Below are positions 1-9,155 of a stretch of 64,000 nt of DNA, piece after piece; the first letter of the stretch is position 1; the number at the start of each line of letters is the position of its first letter. The notes under the pieces were generated by a model. That model did no database searches. It had not been told where the DNA came from and saw only the letters and a list, made by a program, of their open reading frames with translations. Location of the stretch: NCBI GenBank assembly GCA_964564545.1, contig CAZMBP010000021.1, positions 42,861 to 106,860 of the forward strand. The letters run 5' to 3'. This stretch comes from CAJQQY01 sp964564545 (GTDB taxonomy: Bacteria; Bacteroidota; Bacteroidia; Chitinophagales; Saprospiraceae). A program made the translations under genes and the position numbers.

Positions 1-254
1 TTCGCTAAGATTCAAATAAACTATTACAAATTACCATAACTAGCTTATTATCAGCTATTTGAAAATATTTATTAAATTATAATATCACTTGCTAATATTC
101 AAAACATGTGTATATAATATATCAATTAGAAATATAATTTATTAAAGTTACAAATGAGTTACAATAATCAATTTCATTTACCAACCGTGGTATCATTTAT
201 TATTATTGTTTTTTAAAACCCAAAACAAAACCAGATCAATCTTGTTTTACGACC

Positions 255-770
255 ATGAAAATGATTATAAAAGAAGACCACATTATAACTATTACCTACG
301 AATTAAGGGAAAATAATGAGCAAGGAGAATTGCTTGAAAGAATGGATGCAAACTATCCCTTCATTTTCTATTTTGGAAATGGAAAACTACTCCCTGAATT
401 TGAGAATCAACTTTTTGGACTTAGTGAAGATGCTTCATTTGAATTTGTTCTTACGCCAGATCAGGCTTACGGAAAAAGCAATGCTTTAAATATCCTAAAA
501 ATTCCAACGGAAGATTTTGTCAAAGCAAGTGATATTCCCTCACATTATATTCAAGTGGATAATATGGTCAATCTGACTGATGATGAAGGAATAATGCATA
601 CTGGAAAAATAAAGGAAATTGAAAAAGATCATATCAAAGTAAATTTCAATCATATTATGGTTGATAAAACTTTGCATTTTAAGGGGGCTATTCTTTCTAT
701 CCGAAAAGCAACTGTTGACGAAATGGTGAAGGGATTTTATTTAGAAAGTGAAGATTTACATCATCGATAG
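255..770 (+). CDS. slyD: FKBP-type peptidyl-prolyl isomerase, SlyD-like
   Basis: Probable cytoplasmic peptidyl-prolyl cis-trans isomerase and chaperone of the SlyD type. The N-terminal part has the FKBP pattern in which the substrate-binding IF domain is inserted: YELRENNEQGELLE, then FYFGNGKLLPEFENQLFG (about residues 33-50), then TPDQAYGKSN. This is the order seen in SlyD rather than in single-domain FKBPs. There is no signal peptide. The C-terminus ends HLHHR after residue 165 and lacks the long His/Cys tail that binds nickel in Escherichia coli SlyD. SlyD helps nickel delivery to hydrogenase in E. coli; hyp genes lie 9 kb away here, but the short tail makes a nickel role uncertain. It stands alone, with about 250 bases of AT-rich sequence upstream. 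Confidence 0.9.
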   Translation: MKMIIKEDHIITITYELRENNEQGELLERMDANYPFIFYFGNGKLLPEFENQLFGLSEDASFEFVLTPDQAYGKSNALNILKIPTEDFVKASDIPSHYIQVDNMVNLTDDEGIMHTGKIKEIEKDHIKVNFNHIMVDKTLHFKGAILSIRKATVDEMVKGFYLESEDLHHR

Positions 771-1323
771 TCTTCCTTCTTTAGAAACTTAATTTGGGTT
801 AATTGAGATTATTAGACTTTATTCGATGGACGTTGAACGTTAGACGTTTTACGGCCCATCATACAATTCTATTTCGAATAAACTATATTCATTTTAGCTA
901 ACATTAATTACTCATCACAACTTTAAAATTATCACCTTCCTTTAGAGACTATTTTGAAATTAATTGCAGAATTTTTTATGCATCTTTTTTTTACCACTTT
1001 TCGTTTTTCACCTCTCTAACTAGCACTTCAAAATAATCAGCTACAACATTTCTTTCAATACCAACTTGACTTCCTACCGCAAACAAATCCAAAAGTTCCA
1101 TTTGGAGTCTTACAAATAAGAAATTTGATCATCCAAAGTATCCAATTGACTGAAAAGTAGATTGACAAAAAATATTAATATCGCTAGTATTAAAGGTTTC
1201 ATAAATTTTATATTTTAAAAATATTAAAAAGGGAAAAAAATTCCATTGCGTTAATTTAGTTTAAAAATTAAGTACTATCTTTTCGAATTATAATCGATTA
1301 ATATTTTTCAAAAGATAACACAT
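771..1323. other. Gene-poor interval between slyD and the GH3 gene
   Basis: This 553-base interval holds no intact gene. Near its left end is a run of overlapping ACGTT units (GGACGTTGAACGTTAGACG, about 828-846); part of it, TGGACGTTGAAC, recurs near 23296-23307, so it is probably a worn dispersed repeat. The right half carries the broken minus-strand reading frame listed separately. No clear terminator or promoter was identified. Confidence 0.5.
991..1202 (-). pseudogene. Possible remnant of a small secreted protein gene
   Basis: Reading the minus strand from an ATG at 1202 gives a convincing signal peptide (MKPLILAILIFFVNLLFSQ) followed by about 11 residues (LDTLDDQISYL) and a stop. A second open stretch in another frame, starting MELLDLFAVGSQ and ending VREVKNEKW at a TAA at 991, continues in the same direction. 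The two halves look like one gene of about 65-70 codons broken by a frameshift or small deletion. There is no homology evidence; a chance arrangement in AT-rich DNA is possible. Confidence 0.28.
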
Positions 1324-3507
1324 ATGAGCCGAGGATTAAAATTTATAATTATTCTTACCATACTAATAAGTACTGGTCTTAATGCACAAGATGAGAAGAT
1401 GGAATTCGACAAAAAAATTGAAAAAATACTTTCACAATTAACCTTAAAAGAAAAAGTATCTCTTTGCCATGCACAATCAAAATTTAGTACTCCAGGTGTT
1501 CCTCGACTTGGAATCCCTGAAGTTTGGATGTCTGATGGTCCACATGGAGTTCGAGGAGAAATTAATTGGGATGATTGGGGATATGCCAATTGGACTAATG
1601 ACTCCATAACAGCTTTCCCTGCCCTGACTTGCTTGGCTGCGACTTTCAATCCTAATCTTTCTTATGATTACGGTGTGGCAATTGGAGAAGAAGCTAGGTA
1701 TAGGAAAAAAGATGTTTTGTTAGGACCAGGAGTTAATATTTATCGAACTCCACTTAACGGTAGGAACTTTGAATACATGGGAGAAGATCCACATCTTGCT
1801 TCGATTATGGTAGTTCCTTACATCAAGGGAGTTCAGCAAAATGGAGTGGCTGCTTGCGTGAAACATTATGTCTTGAATAACCAAGAGTTGTGGCGTAGTC
1901 ATATCAATGTTGAAGTAAGTGATCGAGCTTTATATGAAATATATTTACCTGCTTTTAAAGCTGCCATTATGGAGGGCGAAGCATGGTCAATTATGGGAGC
2001 TTACAATCAATTCAGAGGACAATATTGCTGCCACAATGAAATCTTACTAAATCAAATTTTAAAAGAAGATTGGGAGTTTGATGGTGTAGTAATTACTGAT
2101 TGGGGAGCTACTCATGATACTCGAGAAGCAGCGTTATATGGTCTAGATATGGAAATGGGAACAGGAACCGATGGGCTGACCAAGTCTACCAAAAATGCTT
2201 ATGATTATTATTACCTCGCTAATCCATTTTTGGAGATGCTCAAAAGTGGTGAAATACCTGAATCAGTTGTTGACGATAAAGCTAGAAGGATTTTACGTTT
2301 GATGTTTCGAACTAATATGAATCGTGATCGCCCAATGGGTAGAATGAATAATGTTGAACACCAACAAGTTGCAAGATCAATTGCACAGGAAGGAATCGTT
2401 TTGCTAAAAAATGAAAATTCTTTTTTCCCAATGGATCCAAATAAAAAAATGACCATTGCTGTAATTGGTGAAAATGCAACTCGTTCCATGACTGTCGGCG
2501 GTGGTTCCTCTGAATTAAAAGCCAAATATGAAATTTCTCCTCTTGAAGGAATTCAGAAACGATTTAAAAATGCCAATATCATTCATTCCATGGGATATGC
2601 TTCAGGGCCACCTGCCTACGCTCGAGTAATTCCTTCTCCTTATGATGCGGACTCATTAAAAAAAGAAGCAATAGAGGTTGCGTCAAAAGCTGATATAGTA
2701 TTGTTTGTTGGAGGACTTAATAAGAATCATCATCAAGATTGTGAAGGAGGTGATCGCCTGCAGTTCGGACTTCCTTTCGGACAAGATGAATTACTTGATG
2801 AATTATTAAAAGTGAATAGTAATCTTGGAGTGGTTCTAATTAGTGGAAATGCAGTTTCCATGCCTTGGTTATCCAAAGTGGATGCTGTGATGCAAGCATG
2901 GTTTTTAGGAAACGAAACTGGTCATGCTATAGCAGATGTCATCAGCGGAGATATCAATCCTTCAGGAAAATTACCTTTCACTTTTCCTGTAAACCTTAAA
3001 GATAATTCGGCTCATCATTTTGGTGAAATTTCATATCCTGGTGATAGCATAAAACAAATTTACAAAGAGGATATTTTTGTGGGTTATCGATGGCATGATA
3101 CCAAAAAGATTAAACCTCTTTTCCCTTTTGGACATGGATTGTCTTATTCGACTTTTGATATTTCTGAATCAAAAACATCTAAAAAAACATATTCTTCTGG
3201 GGAAAAAATTAATGTGACTTGTAGGGTCTCTAATACTGGAAATGTTGATGGAGCAGAAGTCGTTCAAGTTTATGTCGGAAAGTCTAATTCCAAAGTTGAC
3301 AGAGCACTAAAAGAATTAAAAGGTTTCAAAAAGGTCGTGATTCAAAAGGGAGAGAAATCATCTGTCGAAATTTCATTTGATGTTGACACACTTGCCTTTT
3401 ATGACGAAACTATTTCTGATTGGAATTTGGAAAAAGGAGAATATATTATTTATGTTGGGAATGCATCGGATAATATTGTTCAAGAAATGAAAATAACTAT
3501 CAAATAA
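1324..3507 (+). CDS. Secreted GH3 beta-glucosidase
   Basis: Glycoside hydrolase family 3 enzyme, probably a periplasmic beta-glucosidase or beta-xylosidase hydrolysing terminal beta-linked sugars. A signal peptide (residues 1-21, ending LNAQ) comes first. The TIM-barrel domain follows (about 30-320), with substrate-pocket motifs MSDGPHGVRGE and VKHYVLNNQE and the nucleophile region VVITDWG, Asp259. The alpha/beta sandwich domain (about 355-590) carries ECxGGDR-like CEGGDR; Glu474 is the likely acid/base. The C-terminal fibronectin III-like domain (about 625-720) contains the AEVVQVYVG motif. The length of 727 aa is normal for GH3 enzymes with three domains. It stands alone, with no SusC/SusD pair, so it is not part of a classical utilisation locus here. 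The GH88 gene 4 kb away is the only other glycosidase in this part. Confidence 0.93.
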   Translation: MSRGLKFIIILTILISTGLNAQDEKMEFDKKIEKILSQLTLKEKVSLCHAQSKFSTPGVPRLGIPEVWMSDGPHGVRGEINWDDWGYANWTNDSITAFPALTCLAATFNPNLSYDYGVAIGEEARYRKKDVLLGPGVNIYRTPLNGRNFEYMGEDPHLASIMVVPYIKGVQQNGVAACVKHYVLNNQELWRSHINVEVSDRALYEIYLPAFKAAIMEGEAWSIMGAYNQFRGQYCCHNEILLNQILKEDWEFDGVVITDWGATHDTREAALYGLDMEMGTGTDGLTKSTKNAYDYYYLANPFLEMLKSGEIPESVVDDKARRILRLMFRTNMNRDRPMGRMNNVEHQQVARSIAQEGIVLLKNENSFFPMDPNKKMTIAVIGENATRSMTVGGGSSELKAKYEISPLEGIQKRFKNANIIHSMGYASGPPAYARVIPSPYDADSLKKEAIEVASKADIVLFVGGLNKNHHQDCEGGDRLQFGLPFGQDELLDELLKVNSNLGVVLISGNAVSMPWLSKVDAVMQAWFLGNETGHAIADVISGDINPSGKLPFTFPVNLKDNSAHHFGEISYPGDSIKQIYKEDIFVGYRWHDTKKIKPLFPFGHGLSYSTFDISESKTSKKTYSSGEKINVTCRVSNTGNVDGAEVVQVYVGKSNSKVDRALKELKGFKKVVIQKGEKSSVEISFDVDTLAFYDETISDWNLEKGEYIIYVGNASDNIVQEMKITIK

Positions 3508-3551
3508 GAAACTGATTCCTTGGATCTATTGCTTTTGTAGTGTAATTAATA

Positions 3552-3616
3552 AATGTTTTTTTAAAACACATATAATATAGTTTTTAATTTTATTTTATGT
3601 ATTTTAAAAAAACATT
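3552..3616. repeat. AT-rich 15-bp inverted repeat
   Basis: A perfect 15-bp inverted repeat (AATGTTTTTTTAAAA at 3552-3566 and its complement at 3602-3616) is separated by 35 bases. It lies between the GH3 gene and the next start. It could act as an AU-rich terminator hairpin or as an operator; the sequence does not decide. Confidence 0.5.
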
Positions 3617-3642
3617 ATATTTATATTGCAAAAGTAACCAAA

Positions 3643-4797
3643 ATGAGAATATTCATAATACTAACACTACTCAATGCAATACATTACACTTCTTTCACTC
3701 AGTACTATCCTACTGGTACAATTGAAGTCAGAGGACGATTTGTTGAACAAGTAGGCGATCAAAAAAGAGGAATCGCTAATCTCGAGTTCCTAGTTGCTCC
3801 TAACGGAAGATTCAAAACCAAACAAAATGGAGATTTCATATTCAAAGTAGGATTTAGTAATAGTCATCTAGACATTAATATCCTAAATCAGGATTATAAA
3901 ATTATGAATCCTCGTGGAGGAGTGGTAGAATTGATGGGTGAGCAAATGGTAGACTCAAAATCTATTATCCAAATTGAAATTTTGTTAATGGGAAATCATA
4001 CCCATCCTGAACTAGAAGAACAACTCCATCAATTGGAACGCAAAGTCAAATCACTTGAAAGAAAGCGACAATTATCAAAAAAACAAATCAATGTTTTAAG
4101 TGAACAAATCATCAAGAATACACTAGAGTATGAAGATGAAAAATATCAACTCCAAATACAGATCAGTCAAATTCAGAGCGACTTAAAAAATCAAACCAAT
4201 CGATCTTCAATACTACAAGATTCTCTTAATTTACTCCAAATCCGAAATAAGAAATTAAATAAAAGGGTGGAAGAATTGACAGCAGATCTTTTTGATGCAT
4301 TAGCTGAAAAATATCTACGACAGCAAGAACATTATCACCACCTTGCTGCAAAACTTGAAGATTATTTAATAAAAACTAAAGATTTACGAGATTGGCTGGA
4401 GCACTTGGATGACTACTTTTTGAATCAACAAGCTCAACAAGATTTTATTCATGTAATAGAAGAATATGAAAAAGCATGGAGATTTTTAAATAACAATCAT
4501 AAAAGTTATCTATTAAAAGTCCAAAAAGAATGGGACAATAATTTTGTAGAAGAAAATCTCGAAAAAACGTTTAGTTTTTTACTAAATGAAATTCACAAAA
4601 AAACTTATTTAGGTACATTTCAATCTAATGCCTATCGACCACTTCAAGATTGGGCAACTGGAAAAATCGGAAAATCAAAAGCTAAGAAACGTGTAAAAAC
4701 TGGAAGTCCAATTGCCCAACAAGAATTCACTTCCAAAATCAATCAATTAGAAAACATGATTGAATCCACCTTATTCCATCTAAAACATAATCTTTAA
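3643..4797 (+). CDS. Secreted coiled-coil protein of unknown function
   Basis: I do not recognise a named family. A signal peptide (about residues 1-20, ending SFTQ) is followed by a short beta-rich segment (about 20-115; TGTIEVRGRFVEQ, then GIANLEFLV and GDFIFKVG). That pattern resembles the carboxypeptidase-regulatory-like or CarboxypepD_reg-like beta-sandwiches common in Bacteroidota outer-membrane proteins. The rest is highly charged and helical: residues 120-225 show heptad-like Leu/Ile spacing typical of a coiled coil, and the C-terminal 150 residues are also helical. The next gene, a lipoprotein, starts 22 bases after the stop, so the two are probably co-transcribed and exported. A structural or envelope-scaffold role is only a guess. 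Confidence 0.8.
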   Translation: MRIFIILTLLNAIHYTSFTQYYPTGTIEVRGRFVEQVGDQKRGIANLEFLVAPNGRFKTKQNGDFIFKVGFSNSHLDINILNQDYKIMNPRGGVVELMGEQMVDSKSIIQIEILLMGNHTHPELEEQLHQLERKVKSLERKRQLSKKQINVLSEQIIKNTLEYEDEKYQLQIQISQIQSDLKNQTNRSSILQDSLNLLQIRNKKLNKRVEELTADLFDALAEKYLRQQEHYHHLAAKLEDYLIKTKDLRDWLEHLDDYFLNQQAQQDFIHVIEEYEKAWRFLNNNHKSYLLKVQKEWDNNFVEENLEKTFSFLLNEIHKKTYLGTFQSNAYRPLQDWATGKIGKSKAKKRVKTGSPIAQQEFTSKINQLENMIESTLFHLKHNL

Positions 4798-4819
4798 TTT
4801 TTGTCTAAAAAAAACCAAA

Positions 4820-5695
4820 ATGAAAAATACTATCATCTTCCATTTGATTTTTTTATTTGCACTTATATTAGCCTCTTGTAATCCTGAATGTGAACCTGTA
4901 TTTGGTTTAGATGTGAATCCCAAATTTGCTTCACCAGGAAGTCAAGTTGTAATTTCTGCTCAACCGGTTAGTGCCTTGAGTAGAGGATTTGATGTTTCAT
5001 TCAATAACCAAAAAGTGAGCTCCACTTATATTGACAATATTGGATTGATGGTAACAGTACCTCCCAACACACCTGAAAGAGCTTCATTGCAAATAACAGA
5101 TTCAGATTGTGAGCAGACACTAGATTTCAATGTTCGGGAAAGTGAATGGTTTACCGATAACCCTGATTATATTTTTCCTTCACCACCTGAATTAATTTTA
5201 CCATCGATTCCTCCTGCATTTCCTCCAGCACTTTCTAATGCTTGGTTTAGTCCCCAAAACTTGGATTATTGTATTTGGTTTAAAATGGATTGCTACACTT
5301 TAAATGGTGAATGCATCGAATCTAAAACTATCAACCCAATAGCTAGTGCAGAATTGGCTGCATGCGATACCTCTAGATTGTATCATAACAATCCAGTTTT
5401 TGGAATTTTAGACAAAGAAAATAACATAGTTCATTATTGGGTAGATCGATCCAATGTAAAGGGAATGGATCTTGGAATTGAAGAATTTGTCGGACAATTT
5501 ATTGATATTGAATTATCAGGGTATGATGACCTTAGTGTTCCTCCTTGTAATTCGGGATGGATTGCAGATAAATCTTCTATGATGTTAGTGACTTCTCAAA
5601 AAACAGGAAAGCAACTATTAATGTACAGAGTAGATAACATTGGTTTTCCAGTTAATTGCGAATTTGATCCGGCTACTAATTCTTGCAAAGATTAA
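4820..5695 (+). CDS. Lipoprotein with an IPT/TIG-like domain
   Basis: A lipoprotein signal ends in the lipobox ILASC with Cys20 as the lipid-anchored residue. The first mature domain (about residues 25-108; PKFASPGSQVVISAQ, then GLMVTVPPNTPE) reads like an IPT/TIG immunoglobulin-like fold. A proline-rich linker (about 118-140) leads to a C-terminal part of about 150 residues that I do not recognise. It has paired cysteines (CIWFKMDCYTLNGEC, CDTS, CNSGW, CEFDPATNSC) that could form disulphides in the periplasm or on the surface. It follows the coiled-coil protein by 22 bases. Function is unknown; surface exposure is an inference. Confidence 0.8.
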   Translation: MKNTIIFHLIFLFALILASCNPECEPVFGLDVNPKFASPGSQVVISAQPVSALSRGFDVSFNNQKVSSTYIDNIGLMVTVPPNTPERASLQITDSDCEQTLDFNVRESEWFTDNPDYIFPSPPELILPSIPPAFPPALSNAWFSPQNLDYCIWFKMDCYTLNGECIESKTINPIASAELAACDTSRLYHNNPVFGILDKENNIVHYWVDRSNVKGMDLGIEEFVGQFIDIELSGYDDLSVPPCNSGWIADKSSMMLVTSQKTGKQLLMYRVDNIGFPVNCEFDPATNSCKD

Positions 5696-5725
5696 TTTAA
5701 ATCAAGATTGAAATAATTTATCTAT

Positions 5726-5789
5726 AAAATATAAATCATCAGAATTTAAAACATCATCTTAGTCAAAAATTCGAGATGATTTATATTTT
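5726..5789. terminator. Terminator between convergent genes
   Basis: A perfect 15-bp inverted repeat (AAAATATAAATCATC at 5726-5740 with its complement at 5775-5789) is followed by further T residues on the plus strand. It sits between two convergent genes and probably serves both as an AU-rich factor-independent terminator. Confidence 0.6.
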
Positions 5790-5800
5790 TTATGTTCCCA

Positions 5801-6775
5801 TCAAATCATTATCCTAACACCTAAAGAAAAAGCCGTATAACTATCTTTTATCCATTCAGAAGTTTCGCTTCCACTTTCTAAAATAAACGGCGCTTGAAAT
5901 TGTGTGAATATGCTGATCTGAGTACTCGGCTGATATTGAATACCTCCTCCCCACAGTAATTGGTAATTAGTTTGATTCAATCTCCCTCCCTTATTAAATT
6001 GTTCCATTGAATTAAAATAAGTTAGGCTAGGAAAAATATAAATTTTGTGATTGAAAAATCCTTTGACAAGAAAAATACTACCTAGAGCATGATGCGTAGC
6101 ATAGTTACGCAGTTCATTTTTAAATCGAGTAGTCCAACCAGTTTGCAAAAACAAAAAAGTCTGCGGTAAAACTTCATTATACCAGGTTGCATTCAAATCA
6201 AAACTTATTCTTTGAGCGCCTAATTCTGCTTTCAATTTCTCATTTTTTGCAATAGGAAATCTCAATGAACTTTGAATGGTTAGTTCTGGTATTTTCGATA
6301 AAGGCATCCAACGAACTTGTAATCCTAACCTAGTAAACCCTCGTTCACTATTTCCAGAAAAACTATCTTTTTCAAAAACCCGAAAAGGAGAACTCCGTGC
6401 TTCGTTGTCTAATCGTACTTGGCGATATTGGATAGTTGCTCCTAGGTCCCAACGCTTACTTTTCGAAAAACCATAAGAAACTCTCAACACATTATCCATA
6501 CTTGAGAATCGTCTTCGATCTGCAATATAATTTCCATTCAAAACAGAACTGTATTGATACAAACCATCCCAAAAAGAAACAAGAGAATTGAACATATAAA
6601 TTTCAATATCATCTTTTTCTAAAATAACAGGGGAAACACCAGAGTAAAATTCGATTTGACTTGTAGGAATACTATCTAGAGAAATATTGTCATACTGTGC
6701 ATAGAAAGTTTGTCCAATATCAAAAAATAGAAAAACAATTAGAAAGGTTTTAAAAAGATGATTTGATGTTTTCAT
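5801..6775 (-). CDS. Outer-membrane beta-barrel protein of unknown function
   Basis: A signal peptide (about residues 1-27, ending TFYAQ) is followed by alternating hydrophobic/aromatic strands across the whole chain: LRVSYGFSKSKRWDLGATIQYR, LGLQVRWMP, FLFLQTGWTTRF, YQLLWGGGIQYQ. The last residues, AFSLGVRIMI, are a typical barrel-closing strand with a hydrophobic terminus. The layout resembles the meta-pathway phenol-degradation or transporter-like barrels often predicted in Bacteroidota. I cannot assign a substrate. It is transcribed away from the lipoprotein gene's direction (convergent) and lies after the EAD11-like gene on the same strand. Confidence 0.75.
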   Translation of the reverse strand: MKTSNHLFKTFLIVFLFFDIGQTFYAQYDNISLDSIPTSQIEFYSGVSPVILEKDDIEIYMFNSLVSFWDGLYQYSSVLNGNYIADRRRFSSMDNVLRVSYGFSKSKRWDLGATIQYRQVRLDNEARSSPFRVFEKDSFSGNSERGFTRLGLQVRWMPLSKIPELTIQSSLRFPIAKNEKLKAELGAQRISFDLNATWYNEVLPQTFLFLQTGWTTRFKNELRNYATHHALGSIFLVKGFFNHKIYIFPSLTYFNSMEQFNKGGRLNQTNYQLLWGGGIQYQPSTQISIFTQFQAPFILESGSETSEWIKDSYTAFSLGVRIMI

Positions 6776-6812
6776 GATAGGTGGTTTTTTGATTATAAAA
6801 ATAAGAATGGGG

Positions 6813-7622
6813 TCATTCCTTTTTTATTCCATTCCAAACAAAATCTTTTTCATTCTTAGTAGGATTTTGTTCCCTCAAAGAATATTTACCCTTAAAAGAT
6901 TTTTTATCCTCTGTGTTTAACTCAAATGTAAAAGTCCCTTTTAATTCAGTAGAAGTGACGAGATCATTATTTATATTTATCCAATTACCTTTTATTATTT
7001 TTCCGTCTTCTGAGAATCGAAAATTAAAAAGACTATCGTTAAGGTAATCTCCAGTATTTAGTTTTGAGTTGGATCGTCCTTTCCATTCTTTTCCTTCTTG
7101 ATAAAAATTAGTGACCCCAGATAAAATAATATTTTCACCCGCCTCTCTTGAATGCTGCCATTGACCTTTCCAAAATTCTTGGTAGTCGATAGCCTGACTA
7201 CTAAAAAGTTGATTTCTAAAATAAAAAAGGGAACTCAATATGATCAATGTAAGTACAGCGAATGAAATGAATTTATAAAAAGAAGTTGTTTTACTCTTCG
7301 GCTCAAAAACATCATTACGAATCTGTTTTAATTGTACTGGATTTTCTTTTTTAGTGATAAAAGTAATTTTATCAATTAAGTTAAGTAAATCAAAATTGAT
7401 ATCTGCAGAGCGGACGGCTGCGTTTTCGGAAGAGACATTTCCAATCAATAATTCTTTTTGAAGTTTCTTATATCGATTAGAAAGAATAAAAATATATTGT
7501 TGAATTTCTTTACTTTGAATTTCAGCAAGCTCCATAATTTTACCCAAAGCTTCTTTCTCTTGCCCTGCGGCAATAAGTCCTTTTAGTTCAGCTTTGGTTA
7601 TTTCGGAGGCTTGTGTTTTCAT
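6813..7622 (-). CDS. Single-pass membrane protein with EAD11-like effector-associated domain
   Basis: The N-terminal 75 residues match the effector-associated domain 11 pattern as I know it: ELKGLIAAGQEKEALGKI, then QYIFILSNRYKKLQKE, then FDLLNLIDKI. EAD domains are small helical death-domain-like adaptors described in bacterial conflict and signalling systems, where they pair effectors. One transmembrane helix follows (about residues 113-135 of this start; FISFAVLTLIILSSLFYFR). A roughly 120-residue beta-rich domain comes last (W-K-G-Q-W, then LKGTFTFELN, FKGKYSLRE), probably periplasmic. I chose the ATG at 7622 because the 30 residues before it (from 7712) do not fit the domain. No NLR, caspase or TIR effector is nearby. 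Confidence 0.72.
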   Translation of the reverse strand: MKTQASEITKAELKGLIAAGQEKEALGKIMELAEIQSKEIQQYIFILSNRYKKLQKELLIGNVSSENAAVRSADINFDLLNLIDKITFITKKENPVQLKQIRNDVFEPKSKTTSFYKFISFAVLTLIILSSLFYFRNQLFSSQAIDYQEFWKGQWQHSREAGENIILSGVTNFYQEGKEWKGRSNSKLNTGDYLNDSLFNFRFSEDGKIIKGNWININNDLVTSTELKGTFTFELNTEDKKSFKGKYSLREQNPTKNEKDFVWNGIKKE

Positions 7623-7836
7623 GTAGATAGATTCCGAATTAGTTTTTTTTAAAATGAGTGCTTTACAAATATAATTTAATAAATTGGAAATTCCATATCG
7701 TATATTTTGCAAAACTTAGATTTCATGGTGTATCAATACCTAATAAATTATTAGCATTGAATCCTATTTTTTGTAACTCACTTTAATAAGAATTTAAAAC
7801 CACCAATTACAATTCATAGTCGTTTGGAGACAAAAA

Positions 7837-9027
7837 CTATAAATTCTTTTTTCTTAACAATGCTTCTACATAATAATAATCTGCATAAACAATAGGAACT
7901 TCTACCTCAGATTTCTCAGGTAAATTACCCGTACTTTGGGATAGGATAAATGGTGGAATATCTGCTTGATAATGAAGTTGTGATAATGAGGTAAGAATTT
8001 CATCTACCCATCCTAAATACTTCTCACTATTGATCGTATCATATTTCATTAATTCTAACAATCCAGATGCCGCAATTGCAGCTGCTGAGACATCGCGTGG
8101 TTCGTTAGGAATTTTAGTTGCATCAAAATCCCAATAAGGAATTTTATCTTTTGGCAAATTTGGATGAGTAAAAAAAAACTGAGCAATTGCTTTCGCTTTT
8201 TCTAAAAACAAAACGTCTTTAGTCCTACCATAAGCCATGGTGAAACCATATAGTCCCCAAGCTTGTCCCCTTGCCCAGGCTGATTCATCATTGAATCCTT
8301 GATGGGTTATTTTTTGTAAAACACTTCCAGCTAAAGTATCATAAACCACCACATGAACTGAACTATGATCTTTTCGAAAATGATTTTCCAAGGTAGTTTT
8401 GGAATGTTGATAAGCAATGTTGTGATAAATAGAATCACCTGTCAATCGAGTTGCTTCGAATAACATTTCCAAGTTCATCATATTATCTATAATAACTGGA
8501 AACTCCCACTTATCTGCGTTAAAATCCCAAGACCGAATAGCTCCTACATTTTTATTGTATCGTTGTATCAAAGTCTTGGAGGCTTGCACTACAATATCTT
8601 TGTACTCCTGATTATCGGTAATGTGATAACCTTTTCCAAAACTACAATACAGCTTGAATCCTAGGTCATGTGAATGGTTATCCCATTTTTCTTTTTCAAT
8701 AAAAGCTGTCCATTTTTCAGCTGCATCTTTAATCGTTGAATTCCTACTATGATCATAAAGTTGCCATAATATACCTGGGAAAAAACCACTTGTCCACTTA
8801 TGAGAAGGTGTTGCCCTTAACCTTCCGAAAGATTTGATAGACCGAGGAATTCTTGTTGAATCCAAAGGTATATCAGAAAGATAATTCAACATCTTAGAAG
8901 ATAATTCATCAAGCCTCTCTGCAGCAGGAAGTGCCTTTTGTATAGGTTGGTTTGCTGCTTGTTTTCCTTTGGTACAAGAAATAAAAAACAATACAATTAC
9001 AAAATATAAATTGATACTTTTCTTCAT
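7837..9027 (-). CDS. GH88 unsaturated glucuronyl hydrolase lipoprotein
   Basis: Glycoside hydrolase family 88 enzyme. It would remove the unsaturated uronic acid left at the non-reducing end of oligosaccharides by polysaccharide lyases, through the hydration mechanism known for this family. The lipobox FFISC gives Cys18 as the lipid anchor. The catalytic aspartates are visible in the motifs HDLGF (Asp121) and DNMMNLEMLF (Asp181). The family pattern WTSGFFPGILWQLY (residues 78-91) and the late ARGQAWGLYGF motif are also present. The length of 396 aa is normal. No polysaccharide lyase or SusCD pair is in the window, so the substrate source is unknown. Confidence 0.92.
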   Translation of the reverse strand: MKKSINLYFVIVLFFISCTKGKQAANQPIQKALPAAERLDELSSKMLNYLSDIPLDSTRIPRSIKSFGRLRATPSHKWTSGFFPGILWQLYDHSRNSTIKDAAEKWTAFIEKEKWDNHSHDLGFKLYCSFGKGYHITDNQEYKDIVVQASKTLIQRYNKNVGAIRSWDFNADKWEFPVIIDNMMNLEMLFEATRLTGDSIYHNIAYQHSKTTLENHFRKDHSSVHVVVYDTLAGSVLQKITHQGFNDESAWARGQAWGLYGFTMAYGRTKDVLFLEKAKAIAQFFFTHPNLPKDKIPYWDFDATKIPNEPRDVSAAAIAASGLLELMKYDTINSEKYLGWVDEILTSLSQLHYQADIPPFILSQSTGNLPEKSEVEVPIVYADYYYVEALLRKKNL

Positions 9028-9078
9028 AAATAATAATCTAAATCAAAATACAAAGACATCCGCTTTTGAAAGGTTTTC

Positions 9079-9144
9079 ACGCAAAGTGCGCTAAGGTCGC
9101 CAAGTGTTTTTGATATTTCTTTGTGACCTTAGCGCACTTTGCGT
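9079..9144. repeat. 20-bp ACGCAAAG palindromic repeat (copy 1)
   Basis: A perfect 20-bp inverted repeat (arms 9079-9098 and 9125-9144, beginning ACGCAAAGTGCGCTAAGG) with a 26-base loop lies just beyond the hypE stop codon. A related copy sits at 11363-11424 inside the same operon. It is a REP-like dispersed element and could also end or stabilise the hyp transcript. Confidence 0.8.
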
Positions 9145-9155
9145 AAAAACAAAAA

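Noticed and set aside
9079..9144. CRISPR repeat
   Set aside because: Only two related palindromic copies more than 2 kb apart, no regular spacers and no cas genes.
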